A DNA stretch of 64,000 nt from Chamaecyparis obtusa (taxonomy: Eukaryota; Streptophyta; Pinopsida; Cupressales; Cupressaceae). Below, piece by piece: positions 39,034 to 52,423 of this stretch. The translations under genes and the position numbers were made by a program. The notes under the pieces are model-generated. The model ran no database searches and was not told the DNA's origin. It saw only the letters and a program-made list of their open reading frames with translations. The stretch lies in assembly GCA_027943335.1 (NCBI GenBank), contig BSBK01008419.1, forward strand, positions 2,501 to 66,500. Direction: 5' to 3'. Each line of letters begins with the position of its first letter. Position 1 is the stretch's first letter.

Positions 39034-42000
39034 GGGGAAAGTACAATAGTTATAGGTCATAGTATGAAGCTCCACAAAAGTCTGACACCACTCAAGGAAA
39101 ATTTTTAGATTGGAAATGACAACTTTCCCTTAGTTTGAAGTTTTGTTTTGGGCATTTTACAGTTACAAAATTTTCATGTCTCCTCAAGCTCTATTTTGTT
39201 GTTTTTTTCTCTACCAGTGTTGAATGGGTATGTATAGAACCGTGATCTTGTAAACCATATTATGGAGTATGATATGTTTATAATTCTACAGTGGGTCAAT
39301 ATTTATCATGCCCCTTATCAAGAGTTACTATGAGGTTATCAATAGTGAGGATTATTTGAAATTTCAAATAAATACAAATTCATTTGTAACTTTTAAAATG
39401 ACCATATATTATCAAAAATTTATCCATATATAATCAAAATAATTATATCAATCTGGAAATAAATTTTGCAACCAAACATTATTTGAGCAACATGAGTACA
39501 AAGATGTTGTCACACAAATTGTTATGTTATTGATAACCCATTAGGAGATGTTTGATTTTATTTTATTGTAAAGTACTAATGTTTTAAATATGTTTGATGT
39601 GATCAAATGATTTATTTTTAATTTTTACATATTTTGTCATCGTGAAAGACTTTATTTAGATGTTTTTTCAGATTTTTTCATAATGCCATGTAAATGAGAC
39701 TTTGTGTGACCACACTACATGTCAATATTGCATACAACCAAAGTCAAAAGCAATTTACATTTGAAAGACTCATTTTATTTTAGAACGAATTCAAAATCTC
39801 CAACTTGACCATCTCATAACATATGTGATTGATGAATCTTTGGTGGTAGTAAAGAAACTAATAATGTAAAATGACCTCAATGACCTAACCAACAATCAAT
39901 GAATATATCCTCAATCTTGAAAGAAAATAAATCTTCTCCACTTAGATGACAACTATGAGCTGGAACACTCTATTGGTAATATCCAACAAGGAATGTCATC
40001 TGACTGATCTATACCCATCTGAATGTGAATTGAGCATATCCAATAAGTGGTTACCAACTCTAATACATATCATTGGCTGAAAGAAAGGAGTAATATTGTA
40101 AGTCTTCTTTAATGGAATTTTAATTATCATTTTCTAATACTATAATCTCTTACACTAAAATATCACAATTATTTGTAATTCTACCAAATTCTAAATCTTA
40201 TCTCCCTGTAGAAGTGAATTAAACAATCAAACCTCATATATACCTTTTGGTTAATAGGAATTTTTTTCTCATTGGAAGTTTAATTATCATTTTCTAAAAC
40301 CATAATCTCTCACACTAAAATATAGCAATTGTTTGTAATTCTATCAAATTCTAAATCTTGTCTCACTTCAACATTAAGATGCTTGTCAATGCAGTGAAAC
40401 TTATGTATATGAATCGTATAGGGGTTATTATTCATTAACCATGGAATCATTTCTAGAAAGAAGTATCAACTTTAATTTCAATTCTTATTAAATTGTTATT
40501 CTAAAAATTAAAGAGTAGTAGCATTGGCTTACCTATGAATCCATTGCAAAAATAATTTGGCATTGTGAGATGGGCTTTTACATCTTCAATGCAACAGAAA
40601 TTTAATGACTAGTAATGTCAAGAAAGAAATTACTAACCTTTTCTTACTACTCCATAGTTTAAGGAAGACATCATTAAGCTCCAAAGATATCTTATGAGGT
40701 CGTTATACTCACCTTTTAAGGAATGAGATGTAATCAATGAAATTAGCTCTAACAACTCTTCTACTGAAAGAAAATTGAGCTTTACAACTAACCAACTAAC
40801 AATAAATATTCTTACAATGAAAATTTATCTAACAATCAATCAATTTTCTTTTCTAGCACATACCTTCTCTTGCTACAATGGATGACAATGCATGAGCAAG
40901 GGATAGTACAAGTTCCTCTTTTATGTGCTCAACATAAGTTCTCTACACAATCCAAATCAATAGAACTAATTTTACAACTAGATCCTCAAGTTAACATACA
41001 AGATACCCAAAGAATTCAAGCAAGAGAAATGAAAAAAAAAGATAATCAGCTAGATGGAAGAATAAATTACACAACAATAGATAGAGACAATAACAACTTT
41101 CAAAGAGTTTGTTAGCTCTGCTCTTTTGGCTACAATTTATGAACCTGATTTTTGAGGCGTGAGAAGAAATAAGAGATGGATCCCCTATTAAGAACATTCG
41201 GCAATCAAATCAAACCAAGATATTATACCAGTGAACAACACTACATGTTATAGCAGTGAATAGATTGGTGAGTGGTATGTGGATTAGAAAGGAATAAAAT
41301 AATTACATATATTAGATTGAGAAGGAACAATTATATAAAAATCATTTCCAGACTTGAGGAGAAGATATTTTTAAATTATAAGATATAACAATCATTTCCA
41401 AGCTATGGACTAAGCCAATTGTAGGCATTCAATTAACCAGAGAGGATCTTTAGGCATTGAGCCTAAACTAAGGACTAACCTAATTGCATAACATTCAATT
41501 AACCAGAGAGGATGTTTAGGAGCATAGCTTGAGCTAGGGATAAGGTCTTACTCATTTGGAGATCACTCAATTAATGAGAGGGGGTCAATAGGCTATCAAT
41601 CTAATCTAAGGTTAAAGAATGAACCACTGGAAGAGCACTCCATCAATGGTAGAGGGTCTTTAGGCACTCAACTTAGACCAAATTCAGGTCATGTATGCAC
41701 CAGTATAAATGGGAATATGTGGACAAATATCCATCACATTACGAAGAAGTTGCAGGCGATGAAGTACCTGAATAATAATGGTGGTGTAAAAGGTTATAAC
41801 TACCCAGATCAGGCTCCCTTTTTATTGAGTTGTGATGATAATACTCTCAGCAATGATGACAATGTTCTTACTCCTGAGAATGTAGAGATAAAGGATTGCA
41901 ATTCAATGGCTTCTCGCAAAGTTGACTTGAGAGAGTTTTTGTAGTAGTTGGGAGTAATTGAAGCTCCTTCTATAAAGATTAAAGAAGATGAAGTATGCCC

Positions 42001-42789
42001 ATTAATTTCAAAGTTCATTTTACCCATAGGCTCAAGTCATTACTCCTCCAAAATTGAATCTTTTGATGAAACTTCATGGGATCCCATTGCCATAGTCTCT
42101 CTATATGTGCTTAGATGTTAGCTTACAATCACCATCAACTTCCTATGTGCACTCTCCACGCTACTCGACCACCAACCCATAGTGCTTTTCTAACCATTGT
42201 AGAAAAAACATAAAAACATTAAGGGGAAGTTTTATCTTGAATATTGACACACAAAACATAGAATTTGAAATAAAAAATCTGACTTTTCTCCTTCCCACTC
42301 TACTTCTAGATCCTCCTAGTACATGATGGGATCATTACAAATCATATAAAGACATGAGGGGTTTGTGTATCATAATTAGAAGCTTTTATGAGGGTTATAG
42401 TGATCAAATTGAGAATTCAATTATAGAATTCGTTTAGCTATAGTGAACAATTGAAACAACAATCAATTGTATCTACTCTTTCTAGGTGTTGTTTTTTGAT
42501 TAACAGCACCTGGATAGATGAGATATTGCTTCTATCAAGTTCTTTTTCTTCTCTTTAAGGTTTTCTAGGATAAATCCCAAGTTTAGTATGATGAATTCTT
42601 CTAGTTTCTACACTTATTAAATTCTATTTTGAACAATATTTTATCCTCTAAGAAAGTTGTTGAATTTGATGTTCTAATAATTTTGAGAAGCAAAATCTTA
42701 GAGATTTGTGATCAATAGAAGTATACATTTTTCTCATATGTAATAACAATATTGATAATAGTTGAGTATGTACCACGAACAAAACTAAC
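39034..42789. other. Non-coding interior with two local repeat runs
   Basis: No gene recognised. A duplicated block (about 40110-40212 and 40266-40370, period about 156 bp) shares TTTAATTATCATTTTCTAA and CAAATTCTAAATCTT. A second run at 41428-41690 is listed separately. A 75-codon plus frame at 41717-41944 follows that run; it has codon-like composition but no family I know. Confidence 0.6.
41428..41690. repeat. Degenerate minisatellite, unit about 73 bp, four copies
   Basis: CATTCAATTAACCAGAGAGGAT occurs at about 41428 and 41487, then weaker CACTCAATTAATGAGAGGGGGT and CACTCCATCAATGGTAGAGGGT. Each is followed by a TTTAGGC(A/G)-like word and a CTAAGG/CTAGGG word. Confidence 0.75.
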
Positions 42790-44243
42790 TAGAGTAACTA
42801 TGGATGTTTGCAGAAGGATTAAAATGTTGGCCATGAAGAGAAACCAGTTGGGAACATAAGCTTGCCTTCCTGCAGGTGTAAATTTTCTATAAATTGTCCC
42901 TTGGGCCTTTTTGTCGAATATCCAGTAGCCTAAAATTACAACAGAGAAGTAGGTGGACACAACCACTGTATAACACACACATAGTGCTTTGAACATTTTT
43001 CCTAAAATTGGAGTAGCTATAGTGGCCTGCAAAACCCTCCTAAAATATTAGAATGTAAGATCAAAACTTAAAAATTTCTACTTAGTCTGTCACTGAAATT
43101 TGTAGTAAAGAATTTTAAGGTAGGCAGCCATTTATTTATAGGGTAATTATTGGGAAGTTCAATGTTTTATTTTTAGAAAATACTAAATTCTTGTGATTAA
43201 TAACACTTTAACAATATTTAAACAACACCATCATCATTTAAGTATCACACTATGAGAATATCGATAGTAAAACATTCTAGCTAAGAGTATTTTTGTAAAC
43301 CTCATCAACTTTTAAAAAACACTTGAACTACTATCCTTAAAAATACATGTTAAAAAAGGACTAAATACAACTAAAACATAGAAACCCTCACACCCACCAT
43401 CTCTGTACAATTAAAAATGGTTTTGATTGACTGTAAGTGCAATATAAAATCTTAAGCTTATAAAGGTGACAAAAAACAAATACATATTGCAATGTTCTCC
43501 TAGTTCGATTGTGAGGTTGATTGGTCTAGGAAGTTTGGGATCTCCCTTTTAAACCTATAATTATCATTATGGAAACTGAAAGAATAGAAAGATTTAATAC
43601 AAAACTACTCTCCTTTTAAAAATTATTAACCAGTCTCACCTGAATCTCGAGAATGATTCCATTGCCATAAGTTGTTGCAATTATTGAAAAAGAGTTCAAA
43701 GCTGAAAGTAATTTGTGTGTTTTACTGCCAACCAAACTGTAGTCCCTGTTCTCTGCATTGTTTGAGACTCCTTCCATGTAAAATTAATATAGCCATAAAG
43801 AGAAAATAAAAAAGTGCATCTAAATTCAAGCTAAAGGCAAATCAACGAAGAGTCAAGACCAACCCGCATGGATAGAGTCTCCCACAGCGCATGTAGTAAA
43901 GGAAAAGCACAACAGCAGGGATGCTAGATTTATATATCTTAGTGAAGGAAAGGATGGCATTTGAGCCAACACAAGCATCACCCCTCCAAATAGAATTATA
44001 AATTGGTACAATTGCATCTCCCCATTTGGATGATAGATTTAATATAAGAACTTTAATATAATTTTACAAAACCATTAAACAGTCATGATATTCAGTCTTT
44101 CACAAGTAAACATTGTCTTTCTTTCTTCTTGTTTTTGAAAGGTACCTTCAAACTCTGACCTCCAAGAAGAGTACATGAAACAATAGCTCCATAGAAAAGT
44201 ACAAATTATAGAGGTCCCACTATGAAATGAACCCATCTTGGGC
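42790..44243 (-). pseudogene. GABA/amino-acid transporter fragment (AAAP family, GAT1-like), four exons with introns
   Basis: Four exons follow plant GAT1-type transporters (proton-coupled uptake of GABA at the plasma membrane). a, 44146-44243, reads GPRWVHFIVGPL, a stop, then GAIVSCTLLGGQSLK. b, 43864-44050, reads IYHPNGEMQLYQFIILF and PSFPSLRYINLASLLLC. c, 43640-43770, reads NRDYSLVGSK and IIATTYGNGIILEIQ. d, 42790-43026, reads ATIATPILGKMFKALCVCY then GYWIFDKKAQGTI and VPNWFLFMANILILLQ. All borders are GT/AG, and phases agree where traced. TAA replaces Q in exon a and a second TAA lies four codons into exon b. About 215 of roughly 450 residues remain, about the middle half. N-terminal and C-terminal exons were not found. 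It is antisense inside the proposed giant element. Confidence 0.88.
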
Positions 44244-47200
44244 CTGTAAGATAGTTCATAAAACATGGATTCTAAAGTTAGACATTCAATTGTTAGTAAT
44301 GGCATAATTTGATGGTTAAGTTGTGGTATTCATGCTCTTTCTATTAAGATTTAATCTTGCTAGATATTGTTGGTGAATGTTTCTATTGAGAATGAGGTTC
44401 CTTATTTGTGACCTCAATGATCATAACTCCTGATAAAAAATATTTACCCTTGTTAAATGAAAAAATTATATATCCAATTAATCCTACATATTGTGGTTCA
44501 GCTCTAAACTTCGATACATGTTCTAGTCTTCTGCATGGTGACCTTAAAGTACCCTTATTAAGCATAAATAACTTAGATACCTAATCACTCCATAATCATC
44601 TTAGTTTTATCCTACATTTAGTTATTAGTTAATAAAGTAGCCATCTCCCTGAATAATCTATAAAGATAAAATTTAGGCACATAAATAACAATAAACACTA
44701 GAAAACCTATCAGAATTTATGTCACTTTTTCTAATAAGTCTTCCTAAGTAAACCTTAAATGAAGGTGCTTAGATGTTAGCTTACAATCATGGATCCACTG
44801 AACTCCTTAGTATAAGGACTGGTCTCATTTTACTCTGGTCAAGTCATACAAAATATTGGGTAAGTGCAGGCTGGGGCTTCAGATGAGTCTACAATGACTG
44901 AAAATATTGGAATCTGGGTCAAAGTCTGCATATGAGCCCAGAATTATGGCATATATAAGTCATGAAAGTTTTAGGAATCCCTAATTTCTTGTCATGTTTG
45001 GCTTTCTCAGATTTTGAACCATGGAATAAGTCATAGTCTCATGGATCATGTCAAGAAATTGTACAAAGAGGACTACACACTTAACAGAGAGGAAAGATTC
45101 AACAAGTCTCCCATGGTGAAAAGGCTGAACAATCTGATATTGGTGATGTTGATTGGGAAGACATTTTCATGATTAGCAACCTCCAAAAGACAAGTTCCAG
45201 GCCAACAAATCCCAATGATTTGAAGTACACTTTGGTTTATTCTTTACTATTCTTTTAATGGGAATTGTCTAGATTATCATTTAAAAAATAATATTATATA
45301 TTAAATTTTATAGGAGGTTAGAGTCCAATATAGCATGAAACATAGAATAAATCCAATATTGAGAGGTGGCTTAAATAGTAGCATAGAAGGGAGGGGAAAG
45401 AGGCTAAATCCATTCTTAAAGTTAATGGGAGTCTTAAAGAGAAGGGAGGAGGATGAGACTAAAGCAACTGGGGCGAGGGGAGAGGAAGATTTGGATCATT
45501 TGATTTTCCTCATACAACAGTGAAATTTGGAGACCCCAAAATGGGTAGACATAAGATCATATTCATAGAGTTCACAGGGTTTTAAAGTTCATGGGAGGTT
45601 AAAAAATAGAATAAACCAAAAGTTGCAAGGGGGCTACAGCAATAGGAGAGGGGAAAAGGATACTGGTCATCTGATTTTTCTTCACACATCAACTATATTT
45701 TAATCTCTTGAAATCAAGATCAGTACTAAGTCTTAACAAAATTTTTGAGAAGAAAATTAATAGGTTTTTGTTTATATGTAGGGAAACCATTGAGGAATTC
45801 CAGCAAGAAATCTACAAACTTGCAGAGGAGATAATACACTTAAACTTAGGATTGGAGAAGAGTTATATAAAAGAGGGATGGCCATGTCAAAAAAAATTCC
45901 CAAAACCTAACAAATGATTGGACCACTTCTAGATTTATCAAAAATATACATATCATTCAATAAAAATTCATTTGATATCTTGCTCAAATTACGACATATA
46001 CCTAGCTCCTTTTATTATTTTTGGGATTTTCTACCCAATGAATTTCAATCTTTGCAATACGAGATAGCTTTATGTTCCTCTATGAATGAAATTTGATGAA
46101 CTACATGTTCCTGTATGAATAAAATTTCATGAATTATTTTCTAGAGGATACAATAAGGGCAAAAAAAAACAATGATAAATACTAAAAAATTAATACAAAG
46201 ATAGAAACAAGAAACAAAGATATGGATAAGAAGGAAAAAAAAATAGTTGAATCCAAACAAAGCATTTGAGTTGAAGAGATTTCCATGGCCAGGAAAAAAA
46301 TGGGAGAATTAGCATCTGACCTTTTTTCTTTATAGTATCTCTATTTGTGCGGTTGCAGCTCCAAACCTTTCTTCTTTAAATTCCACCAAAAAATTTCCTT
46401 GGTTCATGAGATGAAGGAGAAATGAGATTGCAGGAGGGAAAATGGGAGATCAAAACCCCTTTGCAAGCATATCGATGGAAATGGCTCTAAGGAAATCAAA
46501 CCAATTTTTTTTAGGAGTTGTCTATGACGTGCAATCAAATGGGTTTTGGAAAGCACCTTGAAATTTTATTCTGAAATCTCCTGCTTTCCCTCAGAAAATA
46601 TACATCCCGCCCTACTCTACCTTTTCCTCCTGCATCTTACCCACGCGTTGTAAATGAAAATGCATGGCAGTTTTGTCTTAAATTTTAATTGAAGAGAACA
46701 AAATAATTTTTATTTTCATTTTTTCTTAATTTTCAATTTAAGACATTTATAATATTTTTAATTTAAAAATAATGAAAATAACAATTCAATATTTAAGACA
46801 AAATATCAAATTCTTCTTTAAAAAATATCTTAAATTGTTGGTGCAGGGACACCCATGGAGCATCTAGGAACATTAAAAGGTTCTTGAATCATAATGTGAT
46901 GTAATAAGGTCTCATGGACCATTTGGGAAGGTTGGGGAATCAATTGGACCCATTTGTAAGATATTACTGTGATAAGCATTTATAAGTCCTCATGGTCAAA
47001 TCTGGTCAATAAGTCACCAAAGATATATGGAAGGGTAGAATAGGATTGACATGTTGTTATGGACCACTAATAGCCATTTAGAAAATATAATTTTTTCATA
47101 TAAAATACATAATTAAATATATTAAATTTTCTATAAACCAAACTATAGTTATTGCACTCAAATTTGATGTTATACAATTCAATTCTATTATTTTTATATA

Positions 47201-47477
47201 TATCATGAAATCAATTTATCCTAAATATGTAATTCACAACAAATGTTATTCTAAAATAATTGAATAATGTAACGCTAGTTTTGCAAGTCCACCTTATTAC
47301 ATATAAAGAGTTTTTCCACAATTTTTGGATATTATTTTATTTATTAATATTTTTCTTTTGTAATATATTTAATATTTATTAAATAATGATATCTATTATT
47401 TAATATATATTAAATATATCATTTATTAATAAATGAAATAATAGAAATTTTTTTTGCATGATGTATACATTGTAATT
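44244..47477. other. Non-coding interior, nothing firmly recognised
   Basis: Upstream exons of the transporter were looked for and not found. A diverged duplication pairs about 45310-45420 with 45590-45680 (shared GGGAGGTTA, AGAATAAA(T/C)C, AGGGGAAA). Open frames at 45335-46096 look like nothing known. 46700-47460 is very AT-rich. Confidence 0.5.
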
Positions 47478-47521
47478 AACTTTAATTAAGTGATGGTGTT
47501 GTAAATCGCTTAATTAAAGTT
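47478..47521. repeat. 13-bp perfect inverted repeat
   Basis: AACTTTAATTAAG (47478-47490) and its exact complement (47509-47521) enclose an 18-base loop. This is a possible hairpin, with no adjacent gene to terminate. Confidence 0.8.
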
Positions 47522-47869
47522 GAAATATTATATGCAAATTGGTTGACCTTGAGCATTTAGAGTTCACTTTTGCATGGTAGGGAATAATTTTCAGACTTTG
47601 AGTCTAATACACCTTGAAAGGGTGCATGTTTGGGTCATTTTTTAAACAACTTATGTTTTTTAAGACTTTTCATAACATGACATAGATGATGAAAATACTC
47701 ATTTTCATTATTTGAACAGGTCAAAATACTATCTAAAACTAGTAAAGTGGAGTTATTTTTAAGGATTTGATCACCTTGTTCATTAATTTCATGTATGTGG
47801 TTGGCTTGTAATCACTTTCACTAAAAACTAATTATTTATTCATTTTAGTTATGATTTTACTGGATGATC

Positions 47870-48020
47870 AAATTGGTCATTTATTTAGTCATTTATATTT
47901 GTAGAACATGGTCAGTTTTAGTTACGTTACTAAAATTTTTAGTCACGTGACTAAAAAAATGGTAGAACATGACTATCTTTATTCATGTGACTAAAATTAT
48001 TAGTCACCTAGTCATTTATT
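47870..48020. repeat. TTTAGTCA repeat with 61-bp direct duplication
   Basis: GTAGAACATG occurs at 47901 and 47962. Both units continue with GACTAAAA/TTAGTCAC words, including the palindrome TTTAGTCACGTGACTAAA. The vocabulary (GGTCATTTA, TAGTCATTTA) is that of the array at 10905-11131, near the other 2.6-kb repeat. Confidence 0.8.
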
Positions 48021-48284
48021 TGCCAAATTCTACTAGTGAGTCAACAAGTTGAGTTTTAACCACAATACTTCCAGGTATTTTTTGATCTTTATGTGTCTTT
48101 TCATAAGATCGGCTATAAAAGTATTTTTCTCCCATTTGGTGATTTTTAGCACTAAAGAAGGAAATGGTTGTTACATACTTTTAAGATATGATTTTCAAGC
48201 CCATGCTTTGAGGTCTTGAAGTATGTATGGTATGGATAAAGGGTGTGCTCTTACTACAAGTTGTAAGGCTAAACATGATAATCC

Positions 48285-49526
48285 ATGACAAGTTCTCGTA
48301 GTAGTTTCTGTATGGAGGAGTACATGCCCTTTTGTTTTGATAATATTGAGGGTGCCCCCAATATTATTCCTACTAAGGTTAAGAAATGCTTGCAAAAATT
48401 CATCGTTGATGGATCAGTTTTAGCAAGCCAACCTGTGGATGATCTCATGGATATATTTGATGAGGATGTTGAGCATGAGGATGTTTCCATGAGATTTCTT
48501 GTGCAATCTCTTTCATGTAATGCAAGGAAATAGTTTATGTTCCTACCGGCCAGTTCAATATCCTCTTGGGTTGAGTTGAGTGCATCATTCATCAAATTAT
48601 TTGATGATAAACCCAATCCAGCTGTGGCACTCAGAAGATTACTGGACATCAAAATAGAACAAGGTGAGTTGGTCTCATTTTTCAATTATAGATTTATAAA
48701 AATTGTGTTTGATGTCCCATTGAAACATAAGCCCAGCAAAGAGCTTTGTATCTTTCTATATTGTGGTACTTTTACTAGCAAAATCAGGTCCACATTGGAA
48801 AAAAGATGGCCTAGTTCACTCTCTCAAGCCTTTTTGATGGCAGAAGCTTCGAGGGATAAGTTAAAATCTCAAGTCCCAAGGGATATTCTATCTATGGATT
48901 CTCCTTGTCATCAATCTGATAGTGATGGGCCTATTGATATCAATTCTTGTTTGCAAGAGTTCCCCTCATGTAGTGAGTTTGCAGAAGAAGTTAATGAAGA
49001 CCATAATAGTATCTTGTCTTGTCATGATGATTCCTGTGATAAACAAGTTTCTTGTTCATTTTGTTTTCTTTCTTCTGATGAGTATGATGGTGATTCTAAC
49101 AGTGTTGAGGATAATGTCTTCAATGACAAGGACAATAAATTTTTTGATAAAAAAGATGATGCAGATCAGTTGTCCTTGTGTCACAATATTTGTGAAAAAA
49201 ACTTTCACTTGGTTCATGATCTATTTTGTTAAGATATCCTTGAGGAACCAAGTTATTCAGTGGCTGAAGCATCTCATGAAGATAAATTTCAAGGTCTAGT
49301 TCCTTCTCAACTAGGTGAGTTTGTAGTAATGCATGATAATTATTGCATTTTATACCTTGATGCATTACTAGATAAATTTTGTATTTCCAGTCCTCAACAA
49401 GAAGTAAAAGATGTTCCATACTTCTTGGAGTATGAGTTTGATAGTGGTTGTGACTGGAAGAGTGTGGGAAGTTACAAATACATAATTACTTTTCTGCCCA
49501 AAGGTGTTCATATATGTTGGCAGTAA
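48285..49526 (+). pseudogene. Gypsy-type gag of the proposed giant element
   Basis: One reading frame of about 330 codons with a stop at 48531 carries a retrotransposon gag domain. VSMRFLVQSLSCNARK, a TAG where the family has W, then FMFLPASSISSWVELSASFI and the LLDIKIEQGELVSFFNYRF block match the usual LxGxAxxWFxxLPxxSIxxWxEL and E(S/T)xxxFxxRF. A Ser/Asp-rich acidic tail follows, and a second stop at 49230. There is no zinc knuckle, protease, RT or integrase after it. The 3' repeat starts 300 bp later. A gag-only element would need the enzymes of a relative in order to move. Confidence 0.78.
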
Positions 49527-49826
49527 GATTGTTATAATGTTCTAGGTGGTTGCTCACATGTGTGAATGAAAATCAGTTTTTTGACAAAGGAAAGTTCTGG
49601 TATTTCCTTTGGTGGCCCAGGGCCACCAAATAGGGTTTAAATCCTATAAGTTTGTAAATATTTCCTTTAAGTGGTGTGTTTATTTCCTGTTCTTTCTATT
49701 CTTGGTGCATCTAGCAATTTTTGAGAAGTTTCCCTGGAATTTTTTGTCCAGTAGGTGGTATACTCTCCTAGAAATCCTAAGTTCTTTCTATGCCTACAAG
49801 AGGCATACATCCCCAGTTACAGCCAC

Positions 49827-52418
49827 TATTAGCCAATTTTCTTGTCATGATAAAATCTGTTGAAAATGGTCTTCATCCCTACAAAAATCTTTGAAAATGG
49901 CCAATTCCTGTGTCAAGTATGAGAAGTAGGGTTTTATCCATGCAAGGGTTTCAAGAGTTTTGTTTAAGTCCATAAAACCCTACCTCATGTCTATTTCTTC
50001 ATTACCTTTTGATGTCACTTAAGTTATTATTTTTGGTAGATGTCTCAAGTTATCATCAAGTGGGGCTAAGGCTTTCAAGTTATATGATCCCGATGATGCC
50101 TCTTAACTTTTCCTAAGTCCCAATGTTTTAAGTGTTATGTCTTTCGGGATTAGTTGGTATCCAGTGCTTAATCCAAAAGATGTAAGAAAAGATAAATTTG
50201 ATAGTAGTGTTAAGTCTTTCAGGCCTAGTTAGTAAGTAGTGCAAAACCTAACAGCCATTCGATGCTTCATAAAAAAAGGGATCAAGGGCTAGCATTTAAT
50301 TTCAAGAACTAGCTGAGGTTAAGTAAAGTATCTAGCAAATCAATGTTAAATATTTTCTTTAGGTCTTGGGTTCTGACAGTTAATTTATCTAGCATTTGGT
50401 GACTGGGAGAATATAGCTATCTCTAAATCTCCAAATATCAGCAGTTAGTGGCTAAGTATTCTATGATTCAACAAAGAGGTTATGTAAGGCATCTGGTGAC
50501 TTAGCGAAGTAGGTTATCTCCCAATCTCTTGATTTTTGATAGTTTGTTCTTAACATCTAGTGATCTGAAGAATGGTTATGAAGTGTTTTATCTCCAAGTC
50601 TCGTAATGTCACAGTCAAGTCATGAAGCATTTGGGGATTAAGTGATAACTATTGATGGTGGTGAATATCGAGGGCTATTGTTGGATCTCAAGAACTAAAC
50701 CTAGGTTAAGACAAGTATTTGGAGATTACGAGATTTTCCTTTGTCACTCATTCTCATGATCAAACCTTGGTTAAGATGAACCTTTATAGATTATGAGATT
50801 TTCCTTTTTCACGTGACCTCCAGATGATGTAGGGTTAAAGGACTTGCCGTAGTAAATAGTAAAGGCATTAAAAGTCTAATCTAATTGGATAGTGGTCATG
50901 TTGTCATAAAGGAGATGTGCCTGATGGTTAGTGATCATGGGATCACGCTCTATCACCATGTGTCCAGCCTGATAGGTCAAATGAAAAGGTGGGTCCTTAG
51001 TGCCAGGTGTTGTTGATGTGTTTTCTTCTGATTGGTTGCTAAAAGAAATGATGTGGCAAATAAGGTTTTAAGTCAAACAAAGGTTTTTTTTAATTTATGT
51101 GAACCACACGATGTGCTAGGAAAACCAAAGATTGATAGCTATGTTTTAAATTGTTTAAGGATTTTTCTGGTGGGATTAAAGTTGGTGATCCAGAAATAGT
51201 GAAGCGAATCATATTTTTTTTGTTCGAAGGATGGTTAGAGGTGAAAATTGATGAATAAGGTGTTTGGTAGCCATCATGATCTGATTTGTTTCCTAAAGTG
51301 CCATTCAAGTTTAATATGGAAGATTGATATTTTGAGAAGGGTAGCTAGGGTATGGTGGTTGTCAGTAAATTACATGCCTTGGTACACACAAGATTACTAA
51401 ATGGTTCTAGCATTAAATTGTTGTCTGTAACAAGAAGTCTTTTAAATTTGACATAGCAGTTGGCCTATGATGATGAAACCCAAATATTGTAAAACATATT
51501 TGATCTGATCCTTCCTGGGTTTTTAGGATGTCATGTCTACTTTTATTTCTATTGTATCTAGTTGTTGTAGTTGTTGGAAACCCTAATTTTCCCCTAAATG
51601 ATCTGAGGCTTGTTGCATTGTGATCCATCTAGGAATCCAAGATAGCTAGTGGTTACTATATATAGTTAGTTGATGTGTTTGTAAAAGGATGGTGAAATTA
51701 GCAACTGAATACATAAAATTTTGATCTACAACTTTATTCTGGCATTTTTCCATTGTCAATGTACTGATACTGAAGAATTTAAAAAAAAATACACTGGAAT
51801 TCCATCTCAAATTTGTGAATGTCTTCTTTCTATGATCTTGAATTCTTATATGTTAATATTGCAAAGAAATTTAACGTATGATTTACAAAGTAGATTTTTG
51901 AAGTTGTTTTTGAGTTCCTTTCAAGGAAGGGGTAATTCTTAGGGATAATTTCAGAGATTTCATGTTTCTTGTGAGAATTTAATGTCTGAATGTGAGTGTC
52001 GAAGGAATAATCTACAAATCACTTATTCTAGGTTTTGGGTGTGTTTAAGTTAAATTTTCTGTTGATGTAAGTTGTAGTTGATGATGTGCCCTATAGTAAG
52101 ACACTGATATGTTCTTAGGAAGTAGTTTTTAATCATCAATCAAATTATTAATGATAAAATCCTTCAGTTAATATTTCAAAGATACTAATGCATAATGTTT
52201 GTATTGAATAAATACAAATAGGTTTTACTAATTCCTTTTAAGAAGTGAATCCATAGGTATACCTGCCTAATCATTAATACTCAAAGTGTAGGACTAATAC
52301 CTCAGTCCTTGTTAATTGGTCATTTTTCTAGTCAGATTTGGAGTGGGTTTAAAGATTCAGAGACATTAGCTTGTCAATCAAATTATAAATTTGCAATTTT
52401 AAGAAAAGGGAGCCAAAA
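49827..52418 (+). repeat. 2.6-kb repeat, right copy (proposed 3' LTR)
   Basis: 2592 bp aligned with 7759-10386 with frequent substitutions and small indels, suggesting an old insertion. It starts TATTAGCCAATTTTC and ends GGGAGCCAAAA, next to GTTTG. Frames inside (51090-51308 minus, 51413-51628 minus) have no counterpart in the left copy. Confidence 0.75.
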
Positions 52419-52423
52419 GTTTG

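Noticed and set aside
48269..49419. Minus-strand frames opposite the gag
   Set aside because: Shadows of the plus-strand gag frame.
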